Assembly (NCBI GenBank): GCA_030762175.1
Contig: CM060831.1
Span: 139,167,001 to 139,231,000 of the forward strand
Length of the DNA: 64,000 nucleotides
Direction: 5' to 3'
From: Metallyticus violacea
Lineage: Eukaryota; Arthropoda; Insecta; Mantodea; Metallyticidae
Shown one piece after another: positions 1 through 12,080 of this stretch. The position numbers and the translations under genes are program-made. Within the stretch, counting starts at the first letter, position 1, and each line of letters begins with the position of its first letter. Below the pieces are notes generated by a model. That model saw only the letters and a program-made list of their open reading frames with translations. It did no database searches and had not been told where the DNA came from.

Positions 1-239
1 ATGGGCCTCCATTTCACAATGGAAGAACCTTACTTAGTGGCTTGCTCGTAAATGCAAGTGTTCATTTTCTGTACACCAAAGGTATTATAGTAGCTCCGAA
101 AAAAACCTTTGCTATACGAAACAAAGTTCATTTGTTTGTCGTTCCATATTTGTCTTAATTCTAGCACTACTCATTATTTTCACTATAGTCCTATATATTA
201 TTTCCTTCACCACCTTTACCTGTCTACTATCTTTATATA

Positions 240-1017
240 CCCAGGGTGCCAAACAGTATACACACCTTCACAGTACTTATTATTTAATATATTTCAAAGT
301 TGGACAGAAAAACAACAGTAAAGTGTAGTATGATGTTCTGTAAACAGATATGACTCACATACGCTAAGCTAGCGTTGCTACAACAAAATGGAGTCAAGAT
401 TATCGTTTGAACAGCGGAAAGCAATTTTGAAGTAGTATTGAAAAACCGAGAATGTTGTTGAAGTTCAAAGCCAATGGAGACGTGTGTACAGAACAGAACC
501 GTCAACGCGAGTAACAACTGCATACATTCGAGACAAATTTGAGGCTTGTGGTACCGTATGCGATGTTCACAAGGGCAGCTCTGGGAGACCACCATATAAC
601 CACCAAAATGTACGTGCGTGCCTTGATGACAATCTTCCAAGGCATTGGATGGGACGAAGAGGTTCGATTGAGTTTTCACCGCGTTCTCCGGATCTAACTC
701 CGTTGGACTTCTACCTATGGGGAACTCTTAAGGATGTTGTGTACCGTAGAAAACCAGCTACACTGCCAGCACTTAGGGAAGGAATTGAAACGGCATGTGC
801 TGCAATCGCTGAGGACATTTTCGCAAACGTTGCTTAATCAGTAGTTCAACGTACTCAGAAGTGTATTGACGCCGATGGTGGGCATTTGAGCAACTGTTGT
901 AACAGTAAAACTCTAAGATGATTATAGCTCATCATTTTCTGTGTGTGTGAATTCAGTTTTGTTATGTTAACAGAGTTTTTTCTTTGCTTGAAGTGTGTAT
1001 ACATTTTGCACCCTCTG
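240..1017 (+). mobile_element. Internally deleted mariner-like element M1, copy 1, with both terminal inverted repeats
   Basis: The left end (CCAGGGTGCCAAACAGTATA, about 240-275) is the imperfect inverse of the right end (about 980-1017, ending ATTTTGCACCCTCTG). Both ends abut TA dinucleotides, as expected for Tc1/mariner insertion. At 778 bp the element is far shorter than a full-length copy of about 1.3 kb, and the middle of the transposase gene is missing. Three more copies lie at 6.5, 24.2 and 30.8 kb. Confidence 0.85.
388..837 (+). pseudogene. Broken transposase of M1 (helix-turn-helix N-terminus joined to C-terminus)
   Basis: The reading frame from the ATG at 388 encodes MESRLSFEQRKAILK and then meets two in-frame stops, at about 433 and 439. 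It continues as a DUF4817-like helix-turn-helix region (ENVVEVQ, TRVTTAYIRDKFEACG, GSSGRP). It then jumps to the C-terminal catalytic part with GRRG and SPDLTPLDFYLWG, which holds the last acidic residue of the DDD triad, and ends at the TAA at 835. The segment carrying the first two catalytic aspartates is deleted, so it cannot encode active transposase. The start was chosen because copies at 6715 and 30.9 kb begin the same way. Nuclear DNA-binding and cutting activity is inferred from the family only. Confidence 0.85.
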
Positions 1018-1843
1018 TATATAAAATTAAGGGTTGTTAAAAACTTGTAAAGTACACGTAAAATAGCAACTACAAAAAAGTCACACAATTCACACGATAT
1101 GTGGATAGCTAAGTATCCTTCTTCACAGTGCACAGGCTACCTCTCGAATAGAATCAAATGGACCCAAAGAGGTTTGAACTCGAAACATCCCTAATGCAAA
1201 TCATAAGCGTTACCGCCTGAGTCACTAGCTCGGCTCTAGGCTGATTCAAAACTCTAGTACAGAAATACATGAATATTATAAAATCAACTGTTCACAAACA
1301 TACGCCGAGACTGAAAAGCACAAGTTATCAGAATTGTCGGTTTGAGGAGGGAATATAACTTGATATCTCTGCATTTGTGACTTCCAATATATGACTAGTA
1401 TTAGTTCATTTGCTACCATGGACGTGAAGGTGACTTAGCATGAACCATACAGTGTAGCTGAACCTGAATTCTTCTAGCGTTTCGTCGTAAACAATAACAG
1501 ATTTCTGCATTGCAACTACTAACTTTAACCCCCTCCCTCTGATCTCATATGCCCTAATTTGCATAAGATTAGAGCTGATTTTTTTTTTCTCGATAGAACT
1601 GTTCCATCTCTATTTAAGATTCAGTTCTCTCTCTATATAGGTGACATTAAATGCAATTAAAGAAACATATATAATGAAATTAACTACTTAGTGTAGTATT
1701 TATCAGCAGCTCTCAGGTTTCAAATTTTTCATAATTGACTAGATAAATTCATTGATGAACCACTACTCTCCTTCTCCCGAAAAACAGATGAAAATATTAA
1801 TTCTACTCTTAGCCTATGAAGAAAACTTTTCTAAATATAATCT
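1018..1843. other. Unassigned AT-rich stretch with one tRNA-like block
   Basis: Apart from the tRNA-like block at 1135-1245 I see no coding signal or recognised repeat here. The short reading frames show no known motif. Confidence 0.5.
1135..1245 (-). repeat. tRNA-like sequence, probable head of a third SINE type
   Basis: On the reverse strand an A-box-like stretch (TGACTCAGGCGGTAACGC) is followed about 35 nt later by a B-box-like stretch (GAGTTCAAACC). The acceptor ends do not pair well, so a functional tRNA is unlikely. A decayed tRNA-derived SINE head is the better reading. No second copy was found in the window. Confidence 0.35.
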
Positions 1844-1859
1844 TTAGTTACAACAAAAT

Positions 1860-2537
1860 TCTGAATGATCATAATATTTTTTTTCACAACACAACTTTAC
1901 TGATTCTCTAATTTTGATGGTCTTTCTCAAAGCAGTCCTTGTTGGATGCAATGCACCTATCCCAGCGCTTCTTTCAGTATTCATAAACATGTTGGAAACA
2001 ATTTTTGACAGTTCCTTCAGAATTACCTCCGCAGCATTCATCACTGCTTCTATGATGGAAAATGTCTCCCAGGAAGGTGTTTCTTCAATTTGGGGAAACG
2101 GAAAAAGTCACACAGGGTTCAATAGGAAGGACGAGCCACGCATTTACGTTCATTTTTGTGAGACATTCAGCAACGTTTGTGATGAGCCACCGTGCACAAT
2201 CGTGGGGCAGCATCCAATTTGTTGCACAATAATGCGGTCTTGCAGAGTTTTCAGCACATCTCTGTAGTTGTGTGTACAGGTATGACAGGCTGGTAAACCG
2301 TTCCTGGAATATCGAAAAATGAGATTTTTCCAGCACAGGAAACCACATTTTTTTCTTTTTCTCCTGAAATTTCCACACAGAGCTTGCTGTTTCATCCACA
2401 GTGGTTACCTTTGAAATAAACTTCGCAACGTTCCATGACATCATTTTTAACTGCACGCAAACATCCTTCTGTTTGGAAATCATGTCTTGGAACCTACCGT
2501 ACAAAACACGTCTCATGTACACCTTTTCAGTTACCAA
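1860..2537 (-). pseudogene. Decayed mariner transposase, C-terminal two-thirds (M2 copy 1)
   Basis: Reading right to left, 2537-2085 encodes VTTVDETAS (first catalytic Asp region, usually GDETW), then PHDCARW..TNVAECLTKMNV, which matches the HHDNARPH..VAEYLTKINV block of SETMAR-like mariners with Asn replaced by Cys after the second Asp. A frameshift or stop near 2085 separates this from the C-terminal part (2044-1860), which holds EVILKELSKIV and a remnant of the WDRCIAF-type terminus. The SPDLAP block is scrambled (VLPIEPCVTF). The multiple breaks mean it is dead. Confidence 0.8.
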
Positions 2538-2777
2538 CGTTGTGAAATGTTCATAATTTCTGAGTGTTCTTTATGTTATTCTACAATCCTTCCTCACCGA
2601 CAGCAGCGGTTTTGCTTTCTTTCGTTACAGCAAAAACTGGAACATGGGTCCCCCTTTTTTAAACTGAATCCCTCCCCTCTTTAAAAAATGTAAACCATCT
2701 AGGAGAAACTATAGGAAATAAACTTTCCATTGGTCTCAGCTGAAGATTTGTTGAGACGAAAGTAGAATTTCAGAACA

Positions 2778-3024
2778 TTTTTAACGCCCGTTTTTACTTC
2801 TGAGGCACCACAGGCGACACTGATGACAAATGAGATGAAATGATAAACTGGGAAAGGATTTTTTCAAGGGAAGGAAGTGTTTCAGGCCTAAGCTTAGGGT
2901 ACCTCCCGGCATTTGCCATTTATGAGGACTGAGGAAAATCTGGGGAGGACTATCCTGTCGGGATTCGAACCCCAGACGTCAGCTCACGAGTCCACGCCTT
3001 AATGACCTCGGTCACCTGTGGCGG
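2778..3024 (-). mobile_element. SINE-A copy in M2
   Basis: SINE-A is a tRNA-derived SINE with a Ser/Leu-tRNA-like head (GTGGCCGAGGTCGTTAAGGC A box, GGTTCGAATCC B box). Its body contains AAATGGCAAATGCCGGGGAG and its 3' end is GTAAAAACGGGCGTTAAACA. Here it is inverted. The flanks TTTCAGAACA (2768-2777) and TTTCAGAGCA (3025-3034) form a 10-bp target-site duplication with one difference. Confidence 0.9.
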
Positions 3025-3164
3025 TTTCAGAGCAGTAATTTATTAGTCGCGTGTCACCTCTATTTTGCTGAAGTCGGAACTGAATATGTCTAAACTTGCA
3101 CACCTCTCATAGGCAGGAATCGGAAGTGATAAGAGTTAAACTTGTACCACCTGTACATTAAGTA

Positions 3165-3420
3165 CCGCCACGGGTGACCGAGGTCGTTAAGGCACGGACT
3201 CGTGAGCGGGAGGTCTGGGGTTCGAATCCCGCCAGAACCGTCCTCCGTGGTTTTTTTCAGGTTTTCCTCAGTCCTCGTAAATGGTAAATGCCGGGGAGTA
3301 CCCTAAATTTAGGCCTGGAAAAAATCCTTCCCCAATTTATCATTTCATTTCATGTATCATCAGTGTCCACGCCTGTGGTGCCTCAGTAGTAAAAACGAGC
3401 GTTAAACATCATTCAAAAAA
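3165..3420 (+). mobile_element. SINE-A copy in M2, inverted relative to the previous copy
   Basis: The head begins CCGCCACGGGTGACCG and the tail ends GCGTTAAACATCATTC plus an A run. TGTACAT is present on both sides (3152-3158 and 3422-3428), and the uninterrupted homologue at 15.2 kb has this motif once. The pre-insertion site is therefore visible inside the same window. Confidence 0.9.
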
Positions 3421-3849
3421 ATGTACATACGCACTAAGCTAACAATATATTGTAAAGTTAAATTTTAGCACAAGAAATTATGGCTGTAAGAATATTATGA
3501 TTAACTTTAATGCACAGCTCACGTAAGTAGCCGTTAAAATATTGTGCTCGTGTTGAACAAAGTCTCAAGAACTAATGAAATGATTAAGTATCTGGTTAAG
3601 TAATAAAATTCTTGGTTTCCAGATGCTACACTTCCGTTGTATTGTGAGAGAGCACTTGTAATTCAGCTGAAGCTTAAGACAACAGCTGTTTAAGTCTCTT
3701 TCTTGCTGCCTGTCCTACTTCAAACGATTTCTCTACAATCTCGTTTCATCTGGTTATTTTATTCTCTTATTGCAAATTCTTTTACCACTCCGAAGTTTAC
3801 GAGGCAAGTATGCAGGACAGACAGTAAGAGCGATCAATGTTCAGCTGTG

Positions 3850-4190
3850 CCATCACTAGACACGACAAAATATTTGTCTCAATGCGCAGAAAAAGTGTCG
3901 CTGAACCTGCAAGCTCAAATACATTCGGTGTGGGGGAGGAGGGATTATCTAGATATCTGTGGTAGAGAAGAAAGAAGTGGTCTCGCATGGCTCAGATTGG
4001 AGCTTGGAAAGGATACAAAACAGTTCTTGCTCTCGGGGAAAGAATTTGCCCATTGTGCGGAGAAAGCGATACCTGAAGGCATATTCTGGTAGAATGCAGG
4101 GAAACGGAGATTTCTACAAATGAGCATTTATCACTTAAATTTATGAATGCCAATAGAAATTTGAACATTTGCCTGGAAGTATTGGTGCAT
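3850..4190 (+). pseudogene. LINE ORF2 C-terminus with CCHC zinc knuckle
   Basis: One frame encodes QIHSVWGRRDYLDICGREER and RSGLAWLRLE. The reading then shifts to IGAWKGYKTVLALG followed by a knuckle of the form CPLCGESDT..HILVEC (C-x2-C, H, C spacing), with a stop inside the knuckle. This pattern is the 3' end of the reverse-transcriptase ORF of jockey/I/R1-type non-LTR retrotransposons, here frameshifted and truncated at the 5' side. The clade cannot be fixed from this short piece. Confidence 0.65.
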
Positions 4191-6466
4191 GCGAGCTACT
4201 CTCAAAATTTACCAATTTAAAACTTTGGTACCACACAATGTATAATGGAGCTGACCCCGTTACAGCAGGTGTTAGAAATATTGCCCATTCTCCCTGAAAC
4301 ACAATCCACATCTTCTTAGTAAATTATCCAAAAGCGCATCAGTTCCCCATCACCAATAACTTGGTTTCGTTTCGAATGTTTGCTTTAAGTTTCTGCAGTG
4401 TGGAGGGTTAGTTGAAATCAAAAATCGGGGTCGTATATACCAGGTCCAGTATTCCTGTAATCAAATATACGAAGTAAATGCGTCATGGGTTGATAAACAC
4501 ACATCGATTTTTTTCCGTTCAGTCATAGAACCCGTTTCATTAAACTTCTATACTAACTTCACACCTAATTGCCTGTTTCTTACTACAAGCCTTTCTGTGC
4601 CTGATGTATGCCTCGAAGATGAATATATGGCGACATAGTACTTATTTCACTATTGCATAACACTACGGCACTATTTAATGACATATTCTCAGTTGCACAG
4701 TGTAACTGTCCAAGTCTGTCGAAATCTCGGTCACAACTGTCTGGAAGAGAGAATCGCGCGCGCGTTCCGCCTAGGGTATCTCAGTGATTGGAGGGGGGAA
4801 AGCGCGCTGGTCGGCCGATCAAGTTGCGGAATTTTTAAACTGCTCTCAGTGCACCACCATTGATTTTCTTCTTTTTGTGGTTAATTCACAGGCTTTATTC
4901 GCGCTAATTGTATGCTTGTTAATCACTAGGACTCAGTTCCATTTTCGATAAGGACAAGACTTTAAATGGCTTATTTGTTTTTTTTTTTTTCTATACTCTA
5001 ATTCACCTGCAGACTCTGTGCTGAATTGAGCTATTCCTTCACATTATTTATAAGAGGTTCTTCCATTTTCGTTGTCCTACACTTCCTTTTCACCTTTTTC
5101 TACCCCTTCTACCCAAGTTCTGTTCCTCTTCCCTCTTTCTTTCCTTCTGTTTTTCTGTTTAATTTCCCATTTCTCCTAATTTACACTCTGTTTGTTTTTG
5201 TTTGCACAAGTTTCATTCTGAGGTATTGTTACTACCTAAGCTTTTTCTCCCACAGCATAACTTCTAGTTGCAATTCTATGTTATTTCTCCAGTTGGATGG
5301 GATTTTTTCCACCCATGTCCTCTTCACTCTCTGTACATTATATTACATTAGTTGCTCATTTAATTAATGCCCTAAACAACGTATTCTACATTTATAACGA
5401 AAGAATAGACACAGAGAAGTTTCCGTTTTACTTCGCATTCCCTCAGCACACTGTAAGCATATCAAAAGCCGGCTGCTGTCCTGCAGCAAGAGTTGAAATT
5501 GTGGGTTGGTCAGAGACACAAGTGTGGGGTCAATATGAGCGATTGACTCGGCCACAAGACAATGATTGATGCTGGCGAGGTCAAAACGAAAACTGCTGAG
5601 CACATCTACGAGAAGATTTGTGATGTCTACCATAACACTGTAACTAAGTTCAAGGACTCGGCGAAACACAGCGGCCGAAAATGCACTCTGCTCTCTCACT
5701 GCTTTATATCTTTAAGGAGAAAGCGCAGCCAAATGAAATTCCATTTTCTCAACTAAGTTTATATTACTTTTCAATTGGAAATAGTGATAATGTATTGTTA
5801 TTAACCTATTATCATGAAAGAACAACCTTAGTTTTGTTTGAAATATTTCTAGTAGTTGTTTCAAATAAACTTAGAACAAAAACCTAGATAAATTAGCGAA
5901 AATTGAAAATTAAACTGCTGCGTAAAAAGGTATACATTGGAGACCTTTGATAAATTAAAAAATATAATCTAAAATAAAATTAATTTCTTAAAAAAAATTG
6001 GCGATTTATATATTTTAAATTTTATAAGCAATATTAGTCTTTTTCCTTTTTTATATTATGTTAATCAGCATTCAAGTACAAAATAACTCTATATAACAAT
6101 TTTTATGTTATACACAAAATATATCAAATGTGAGTGGCAGTTATTGTAACAGCACTGGGATATCGTTAGCGTTAATTACGTTGGTACTTATAAGATATGA
6201 TGCCAGGACCAAATCTGGGTAATTATAAATATGACGATAAGAACTTGGTAGGAACTATCAGTGGCTGCTTGAAGTGTCTTTTTATATCTGTTTCTTGTCG
6301 TTGACAGTGCACACTGCATGTGACAGATACACAGATACGAGGGGAAATATTTAATTCTTCCTTCTGCAAAGTAGAAGGCTGGCTATAATTCACTAACTCT
6401 CCACACAAGTTTATCCCAAACTGATATTCGAGAACACCCAGAGATTTCCCGAAATATTGCAAATTC
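4191..6466. other. Unassigned stretch
   Basis: No recognisable element is seen. A CG-richer patch lies near 4755-4815, pyrimidine-rich DNA at about 5040-5240, and very AT-rich DNA at 5880-6130. Open frames at 5297-5756 show no known motif and I make no gene call. Confidence 0.5.
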
Positions 6467-7313
6467 CGAGAGTGCCAAAAAATGTATGCATACTTTCACA
6501 GTAGATATCTATTTAATGTATCTCAAAGTTGGACCGAAAAACAACAGTAATGTGTAGTATGATGTTCTGTAAACAGATGTGACTAACATACATTATGATT
6601 GCGTTGCTACGTGACAGGTCAATAAACAATGAACAAATGAAGCCAAGATTATCGTATGATGTTCTGTAAACACACGTGACTCACGTTACGTTATACCAGC
6701 GTTGCTACAACAAAATGGAGTCAACATTATCGTTTGAACAGCGGAAAGAAATTTTGAACGGTATTGGAAAACAGAATGTTGTTGAAGTTCAAAGGCAATG
6801 GAGACGTGTGTATAGAACAGAACAACCGCCAACGCGAGTAAATTTCACGCATTCGAGACAAATTTGAGACTCATGGTACCGTATGCGATGTTCACAAGGG
6901 CAGATCTGGGAGACCTCGTACAGCAGCAAGCCCTGCCTGGATCCAAGGCACTGGATAGGACGAAGAGATCCGATTGAGTTTCCCCCGTGTTCTCCGGATG
7001 TAACTCCGTTGGACTTTTACCTATGGGGAACTCTTAAGCATGTTGTATACTGTAGAAAACCAGCTACACTGACAACACTTCGGGAAGAAATTGAAACGGC
7101 ATGTTCTGCAATCGCTGAGGACACTTTTGCAAACGTTGCTCAACAAATTAGTTTAACGTACTCAGAAGTGTATCGACGCCGATGATAGGCATTTTGAGTA
7201 ACTGTTGTAACTGTAAAAGTCTAAGATGATTAGAGCTCATCATTTTCTGTTTGTGTGAATTCAGCTTTGTTTTTTCTTTACTAGAAGTGTGTATACATTT
7301 TGGTACCCTCTGT
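6467..7313 (+). mobile_element. Mariner-like element M1, copy 2
   Basis: The left end (CGAGAGTGCCAAAAAATGTA) and right end (ATACATTTTGGTACCCTCTG) are inverted repeats matching copy 1. Ahead of the ORF the leader is tandemly duplicated: GTATGATGTTCTGTAAAC occurs at about 6555 and again at about 6653, each followed by a version of the GCGTTGCTAC motif and an ATG-like site. Copy 3 at 24.2 kb shares this duplication. Confidence 0.85.
6715..7184 (+). pseudogene. Broken M1 transposase, copy 2
   Basis: It begins MESTLSFEQRKEILNGIGKQ and keeps the helix-turn-helix (NVVEVQRQWRRVYRTEQPPTR). It loses frame near 6845 and stops at 6865. It resumes after an internal deletion with RHWIGRRDPIEFP and SPDVTPLDFYLWG, ending in AEDTFANVA. 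The deletion removes the first two catalytic Asp regions. It is better preserved than copy 1 in the first 40 residues, with no early stops. Confidence 0.8.
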
Positions 7314-7680
7314 GTTTTATTAATTTTGAATTTTTATGTAATGTTCTTATTATTACAGTTTATATCTAAATTTCAAACTATCATCATCATCATTGTTGTT
7401 TTCAGTTCTTTCATGAAATTACTCCTGTCACTAAACATCTAAACACATGCCTCGTTTAATTTTTAAGTGTCCTTATTGCACGCCTGTAAAACTTAAAAAC
7501 AACTTTTGCTATCCTATTTCAGGTTATTTAACTGTCCATCGTACGAATTTCCAGCTGAAATATCAATAGATAACCTAACAAAATGGAACCTTAGTACAGA
7601 ATAGGCCAAAATTAGATTGCAACATTTAAAGAACTATTAAAATGCTGTGCTTTGTGTCATTTTCATTTTCTATCTTCAGT

Positions 7681-8230
7681 AGCGTTTAACGATATTTTTA
7701 CTACCAATACAGCACAGGCGGTGGACACTGATGATACGTGAGATTTATTATTAGTGTTTAATGTACGTTTTTAGTACTGAGGCACCACAGGCGGTGACAC
7801 TGATGATACGTGAGATGAAATGATATATTGAGAAAGGAATTTTTTTTAAGGAAGGAAACGTTCCAAGCCTAAGTTTAGGGTACCTCCCCGGCATTTGCCA
7901 TTTATGAGGACTGAGGAAAACCTCAGTCGGTAGGACGGTCCTGACGGGATTCAAACCCTGGACCTCCTGCTCACGAGTCCGCGCCTTAACGACCTCGATC
8001 ACCCGGGGCGATTTTACACGAGATGAAATATATATTGGCAAAAGAACTTTTTTTATATAATTTTTAAGAAAGGCAGTTTTCCAAACCTAAGTTTACAGTA
8101 CCTCTCCGACATTTACTATTTATGAGAACTGAAGAAAAACTAGAAAAAACCTAAATCAGGGAGTACTGTTCTGACGAGAATTGAACACCCGACCTCCCAC
8201 TCACAATTCCGTGGTTTAACGACCTCGTTA
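7681..8230 (-). mobile_element. Older SINE-A copy split by a younger SINE-A
   Basis: The 3' tail (7681-7744) and the head and body (8011-8230) of one diverged SINE-A are separated by a complete, better-preserved SINE-A in the same orientation. The broken copy reads through: TACGTGAGAT before the insertion resumes as ACACGAGATGAAATATATAT after it. It has several substitutions in the A and B boxes. Confidence 0.8.
7745..8010 (-). mobile_element. SINE-A nested in an older SINE-A
   Basis: A full SINE-A runs from tail (ATGTACGTTTTTAGTACTGA) to head (CGACCTCGATCACCCGGGGC). It is flanked by TACGTGAGAT/TACACGAGAT, a likely target-site duplication with two differences. Confidence 0.85.
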
Positions 8231-8394
8231 TTTAAATTTCGTGCACGTTTTTAGTGTTTCTTTGGAATATCTAAAGAAGTTGATTTATCTTTTTTATTTT
8301 TGTTTACACTATTTGCATCATGACTTTCCAAACTGACTGTTGTGGCTTCAAAAAACGTCTGTACTTAGTATAATTGAGCTATAAATGTTATTTT

Positions 8395-9240
8395 ATTTCA
8401 TAATACAGTTCAAAACGTTTTTACATGCATTAAAAATGTTCAGTGTGTTGTCTTCTTTGTCACTCTACAGCTATCAATTCTTCCAACACTCCCGTCAGCA
8501 TTCAGGTGACATATTGAAAAGCGGTTCCGATATGCACTTTCACAGTCGCAGGTAGAGGGGGAAGAAAATATTGGTTCTTCACGTAACCCAAGAGAATAAA
8601 ATCGTCAAAGGGTTAGGTCGGATGACCCGGCGTCTGAGCACCAATCCTGAATCCGAGCCGCCGCTGCGGTAGGTGCTGGTGTAAAAAATATCCTGACCCT
8701 CCGAGGAAATGAGGTGCAGCGCCATCTTGCTGCAATATGAACCCATCGCCGTCCTCATTTAGCTATGGTATCATTCATTCAGTAAACTTGCCCAGCTAAA
8801 TAACCCTGTTACTGTCCTAAGAAAAACGGGCCGCACATTTTTACCTTGGAAACAGCACAGAACCCATTAACGCTCAGAATAGAGATTTTCTGTTCCCCGT
8901 TTGTGAACATTATGTTTATTGGCTTTTTCCCTTAAATGATAGATTGATTCATCATTAAAAATAGCTTGTCATTGAAACCACCGTCTTTCAAAAAGTCTCC
9001 AACCATGCTTGTCACGAAATGTTGAAACTTGGTGCAGCCCAAGGCCAGTTCTCTGCATCCCTTGCAGCCGATTTCGTAGAGCTGTTATAAACTGCCCTGA
9101 TCCGGTGCACCACTTTCTCCAGCACAGAGCGACATCTGGTGCTTTTTCCTTTACACAATCTCACCTCCACAAACTGTGCATATCTTCTACGAAAGGAAAT
9201 GCCGGAGGGTAGATCTTTTCCAAATTCAGTGCGAAGCACA
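8395..9240 (-). pseudogene. Decayed arthropod Tc1/mariner-type transposase M10
   Basis: The N-terminal part (9239-9010) encodes RTEFGKDLPSGISFRRRYAQF and then EKVVHRIRAVYNSSTKSAAR, a helix-turn-helix region. Further left, after stops, come IFQQDGAALHF (second catalytic Asp) at about 8730, PQRRLG, a corrupted SPDLTPCDF region (PFDDFILLGYVK) and YFLPPLPATV near 8560. It ends around MLTGVLEELIAVE. This order and the VPPLP block match a transposase lineage common in arthropods. Numerous stops and frameshifts are present. A SINE-A insertion (9255-9524) lies at the N-terminal side. Confidence 0.75.
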
Positions 9241-9254
9241 ATGCTTTTTTTTTT

Positions 9255-9524
9255 TTTTAATAGTGTTTAACGCCCTTTTTAACTACTGAAACATCACAGG
9301 CGATGGACACTGATTTTACATGTGATGAAATGATATCTGGGAAGGGATTTTTTTTAATGAAGGAAGCGCTTCAGGCCTAAGTTTCGTGTACCTTCTTGGC
9401 ATTTGCCATTTATGGGACTGACGAAAATTGGAGAAAACCTCAAGTCAGGGAGAATGATCCTGGTGGGAATCAAACCCCTCTCGCTCACAAGTCCGCCCTT
9501 AACGACCTCGGTCACTCGTGGCGG
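9255..9524 (-). mobile_element. SINE-A copy beside M10
   Basis: This is a full-length inverted SINE-A with an oligo(T) run at its tail side (9246-9258) and the head ending CACTCGTGGCGG at 9524. The flanks GCACAATG and GAACAATG may be the target-site duplication. Confidence 0.85.
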
Positions 9525-9940
9525 CACTGAACAATGATAACGAACCGAAATGGTGCATAGCAAAGAACAAATATTTGAGAGTTTCTCTAGCTATCCATTC
9601 ATGGAACTATATTACTTACCTGCTCAATTCGTTGCCCATAAGAATTCACAAAACATCGATAATCACAAGCAAGCCTTATAACATAAACATCTTTTTTTTT
9701 TTTTTTTTTTTTTTCAAATCGCAAACACCGTTAACATGTTTTAAAGGTGAGTATAAAATATATAGAAACGATAGATAAACAAAGCATGTGTACTTTCTTG
9801 ATTACATTTTCAGAACTATATATTTCTGGTTTCAAATTTGCACCCCCATAAATATGACAATTAGAGCTTTTAACTGGTGCAAAATGCTGGTTTTTAAATG
9901 GGAAAAAACCGTGATTAAGTTTGCATGATGCGACTCCTTA
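9525..9940. other. Unassigned AT-rich DNA with a T tract
   Basis: A run of about 25 T lies near 9691-9714. Nothing else is recognised. Confidence 0.5.
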
Positions 9941-10190
9941 AACCGCTAGGGTGGCCTAGGTCTGGGTTTACATTCCCGCCAAGATCGTCCTTCCTGACTG
10001 AAGTTTTTTCCAGGGCCTCCTCAGTCGTCAGTCATAATCGGCAAATGCCGGGTTGGTACCCTAAACTTAGGCCTGGTATGCTTCCTTTCTTAAAAAAAAC
10101 TTCCCCCCAATTCATCGTTTCATTTCATGTATCATCAGTGTTTCCCACCGATGATACCTCAGCAGTAAAAATACTATTAAAAAAGTAAAA
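9941..10190 (+). mobile_element. SINE-A copy with a deletion in its tRNA-like head
   Basis: The head reads ACCGCTAGGGTGGCC and then jumps directly to TAGGTCTGGG near the B box, so roughly 35 nt between the boxes are missing. The body and 3' tail are otherwise normal. Loss of the A-box region should remove its internal promoter (inference). Confidence 0.8.
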
Positions 10191-12080
10191 AAAGTAACTT
10201 CTTAATTTAATAACTGCCACCATAATGTAATGCAATGTCTTGCTCTTTTTTTTTTTCCTTTTTTCAAATATTATAAAATAACAAATTTATATTATATATA
10301 AACAAACATATATAAAAAGTATAACGTAATAAAATACTGCAAGTGCTACATATTCACATTTCAATCGCAAATAAAATACACACATTTCTGAAGCACAGTA
10401 TAATAACACTTGGAAATTTGTAGATTGTTAATGCATAAAAATATAGAAAACCGTAGAAAACTATGTTGTGTGTTGCAGAAAAGGAGTTAGGCATTGCTAA
10501 AGTGTTCTAATTTTTCTTTGATTTTCCAAAAGATGTCTTTCAAACACTTGTAAATATATATGAAATATATCACGTGTAATCTTTCAGTTATAACATCAAT
10601 TTTGACAGATAATCTAGATCTGAAAATGATACTTTTTGAATATTTCAATGGCTGGAGCGCAAAATGAAAAAGTTTTTGGAAGAAAAATCTTTTGAGGATC
10701 AGTATAATTTAAATTATAATTTAAAATATAGGTGTATCACCTATTCATTATCAATCTGTAGAGGATTTGGAAACTAAATAAATAATAAAATTAGAATAAT
10801 ATAGCGAATGGATAAGGAAACAAAATCATGGTGATTTTTTATAGAACAATAAATTTTCTTTTGTTCAAAAAAAAGCATTTGATGCATCTCTTCGTATAAG
10901 GTATCCCTTGCAGCAATTTTAAATATTTTAAAATACTTTCATTCAGTTTTTTGCAAGCTTATATTGCAAGTATTATATATAGTGGTAAGGTATTTACCAA
11001 CTCTTGTCATGTTACCTATAAAAATGTCATTTTTATTATCCACGGGTTTGTACTTGGTGCTGACGGCTCTCCAGATAGTGTGTATGCCACAAAGAGGCAA
11101 GCCAGGTCGCCGATTAACCTCCATTATGTCTACAGTGAAGCAAGACGCGGTGGTAACTGCGTATCAATTAAAGTTGTCATGTCCAGCAACTCTCTACGGC
11201 CGCTAACCATGTTCAGCACACTGGCCAGCCTCAAGACGTAGACAGTCTCCCATCGGAAAACATCAGATGCCCTAGTCAGTTTCTAATTAGTACTTTCGAA
11301 CTTCCCTTGTCCTTAGCATTTCATGAGAGTTTATTACATCTACGTATTTCTTTTAGGTATGTTCATATTGCCTTTATTTATATATAAAACACTTGTTTTA
11401 GCTACTACCGAAGAATTGGTGTATGGTAACATTGATATCAATATCAAAAGACAGTGCAATTTTTTACTCACATTAGCCCCAATTTTTTGCATATCTTTTA
11501 TACCTTAACCCTTCTTCTATAAATTTGATCTTTTTACTTCTTTTATTTTCTGAAACTCCCTTTTTTGTAGATTTTATAGTAATCATGAACGCTGTAGGAG
11601 AGGGCCACATTGAGGCAGTTGCGGCATATCCCACCTTAAGGCTTTCTTCTCTACCCACATTTTCAATAGTCAGTATGAACGATGTTTTGTGAGCTTCGTA
11701 ATGAAATTAACCCGTATATCTTACGTGCGATATTATAACTAAATGTTTTAAGCATTGTTTCCACTTTCAGAAATATATTTATGAAACTAAAGTAAATCAA
11801 TAAAACTACAAGAGAAGCCAGGCTAAGATAGATTGAACAAAAAAAATATTTTAAAAATAAACCAACTACAAGAGTAGACATGCAGTTCATTCATAAATTT
11901 AAAATAACCAAAAAATAACAAAAAAAATTTAAAACCAAATTACAGATACAAGGGAAGCTAATGTATACGAGTATAAATAACATAATTTTAACTTTGAAAT
12001 AAAGTCAGGAATAGCCGAACATGGCTAGGAAAGCTAAAATGGGCAATAATATATGCAATATAAATATAAACTGTACCAAA
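10191..12080. other. Unassigned AT-rich stretch
   Basis: I see no transposase motif, SINE or convincing gene. The most base-balanced part is about 11,040-11,310, with open frames of up to 96 codons and no recognised domain. Confidence 0.5.

Larger units (their letters stand above)
1844..3560 (-). mobile_element. Mariner-like element M2, copy 1, interrupted by two SINE-A insertions
   Basis: The reverse strand aligns along its length with copy 2 at 14.27-15.33 kb. The shared stretch continues through 3040-3164 and 3421-3550 in copy 1, which correspond to uninterrupted sequence at about 15,125-15,320 in copy 2. The two SINE-A copies (2778-3024 and 3165-3420) are absent from copy 2, so they inserted later. 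Element ends were not resolved. Confidence 0.75.
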
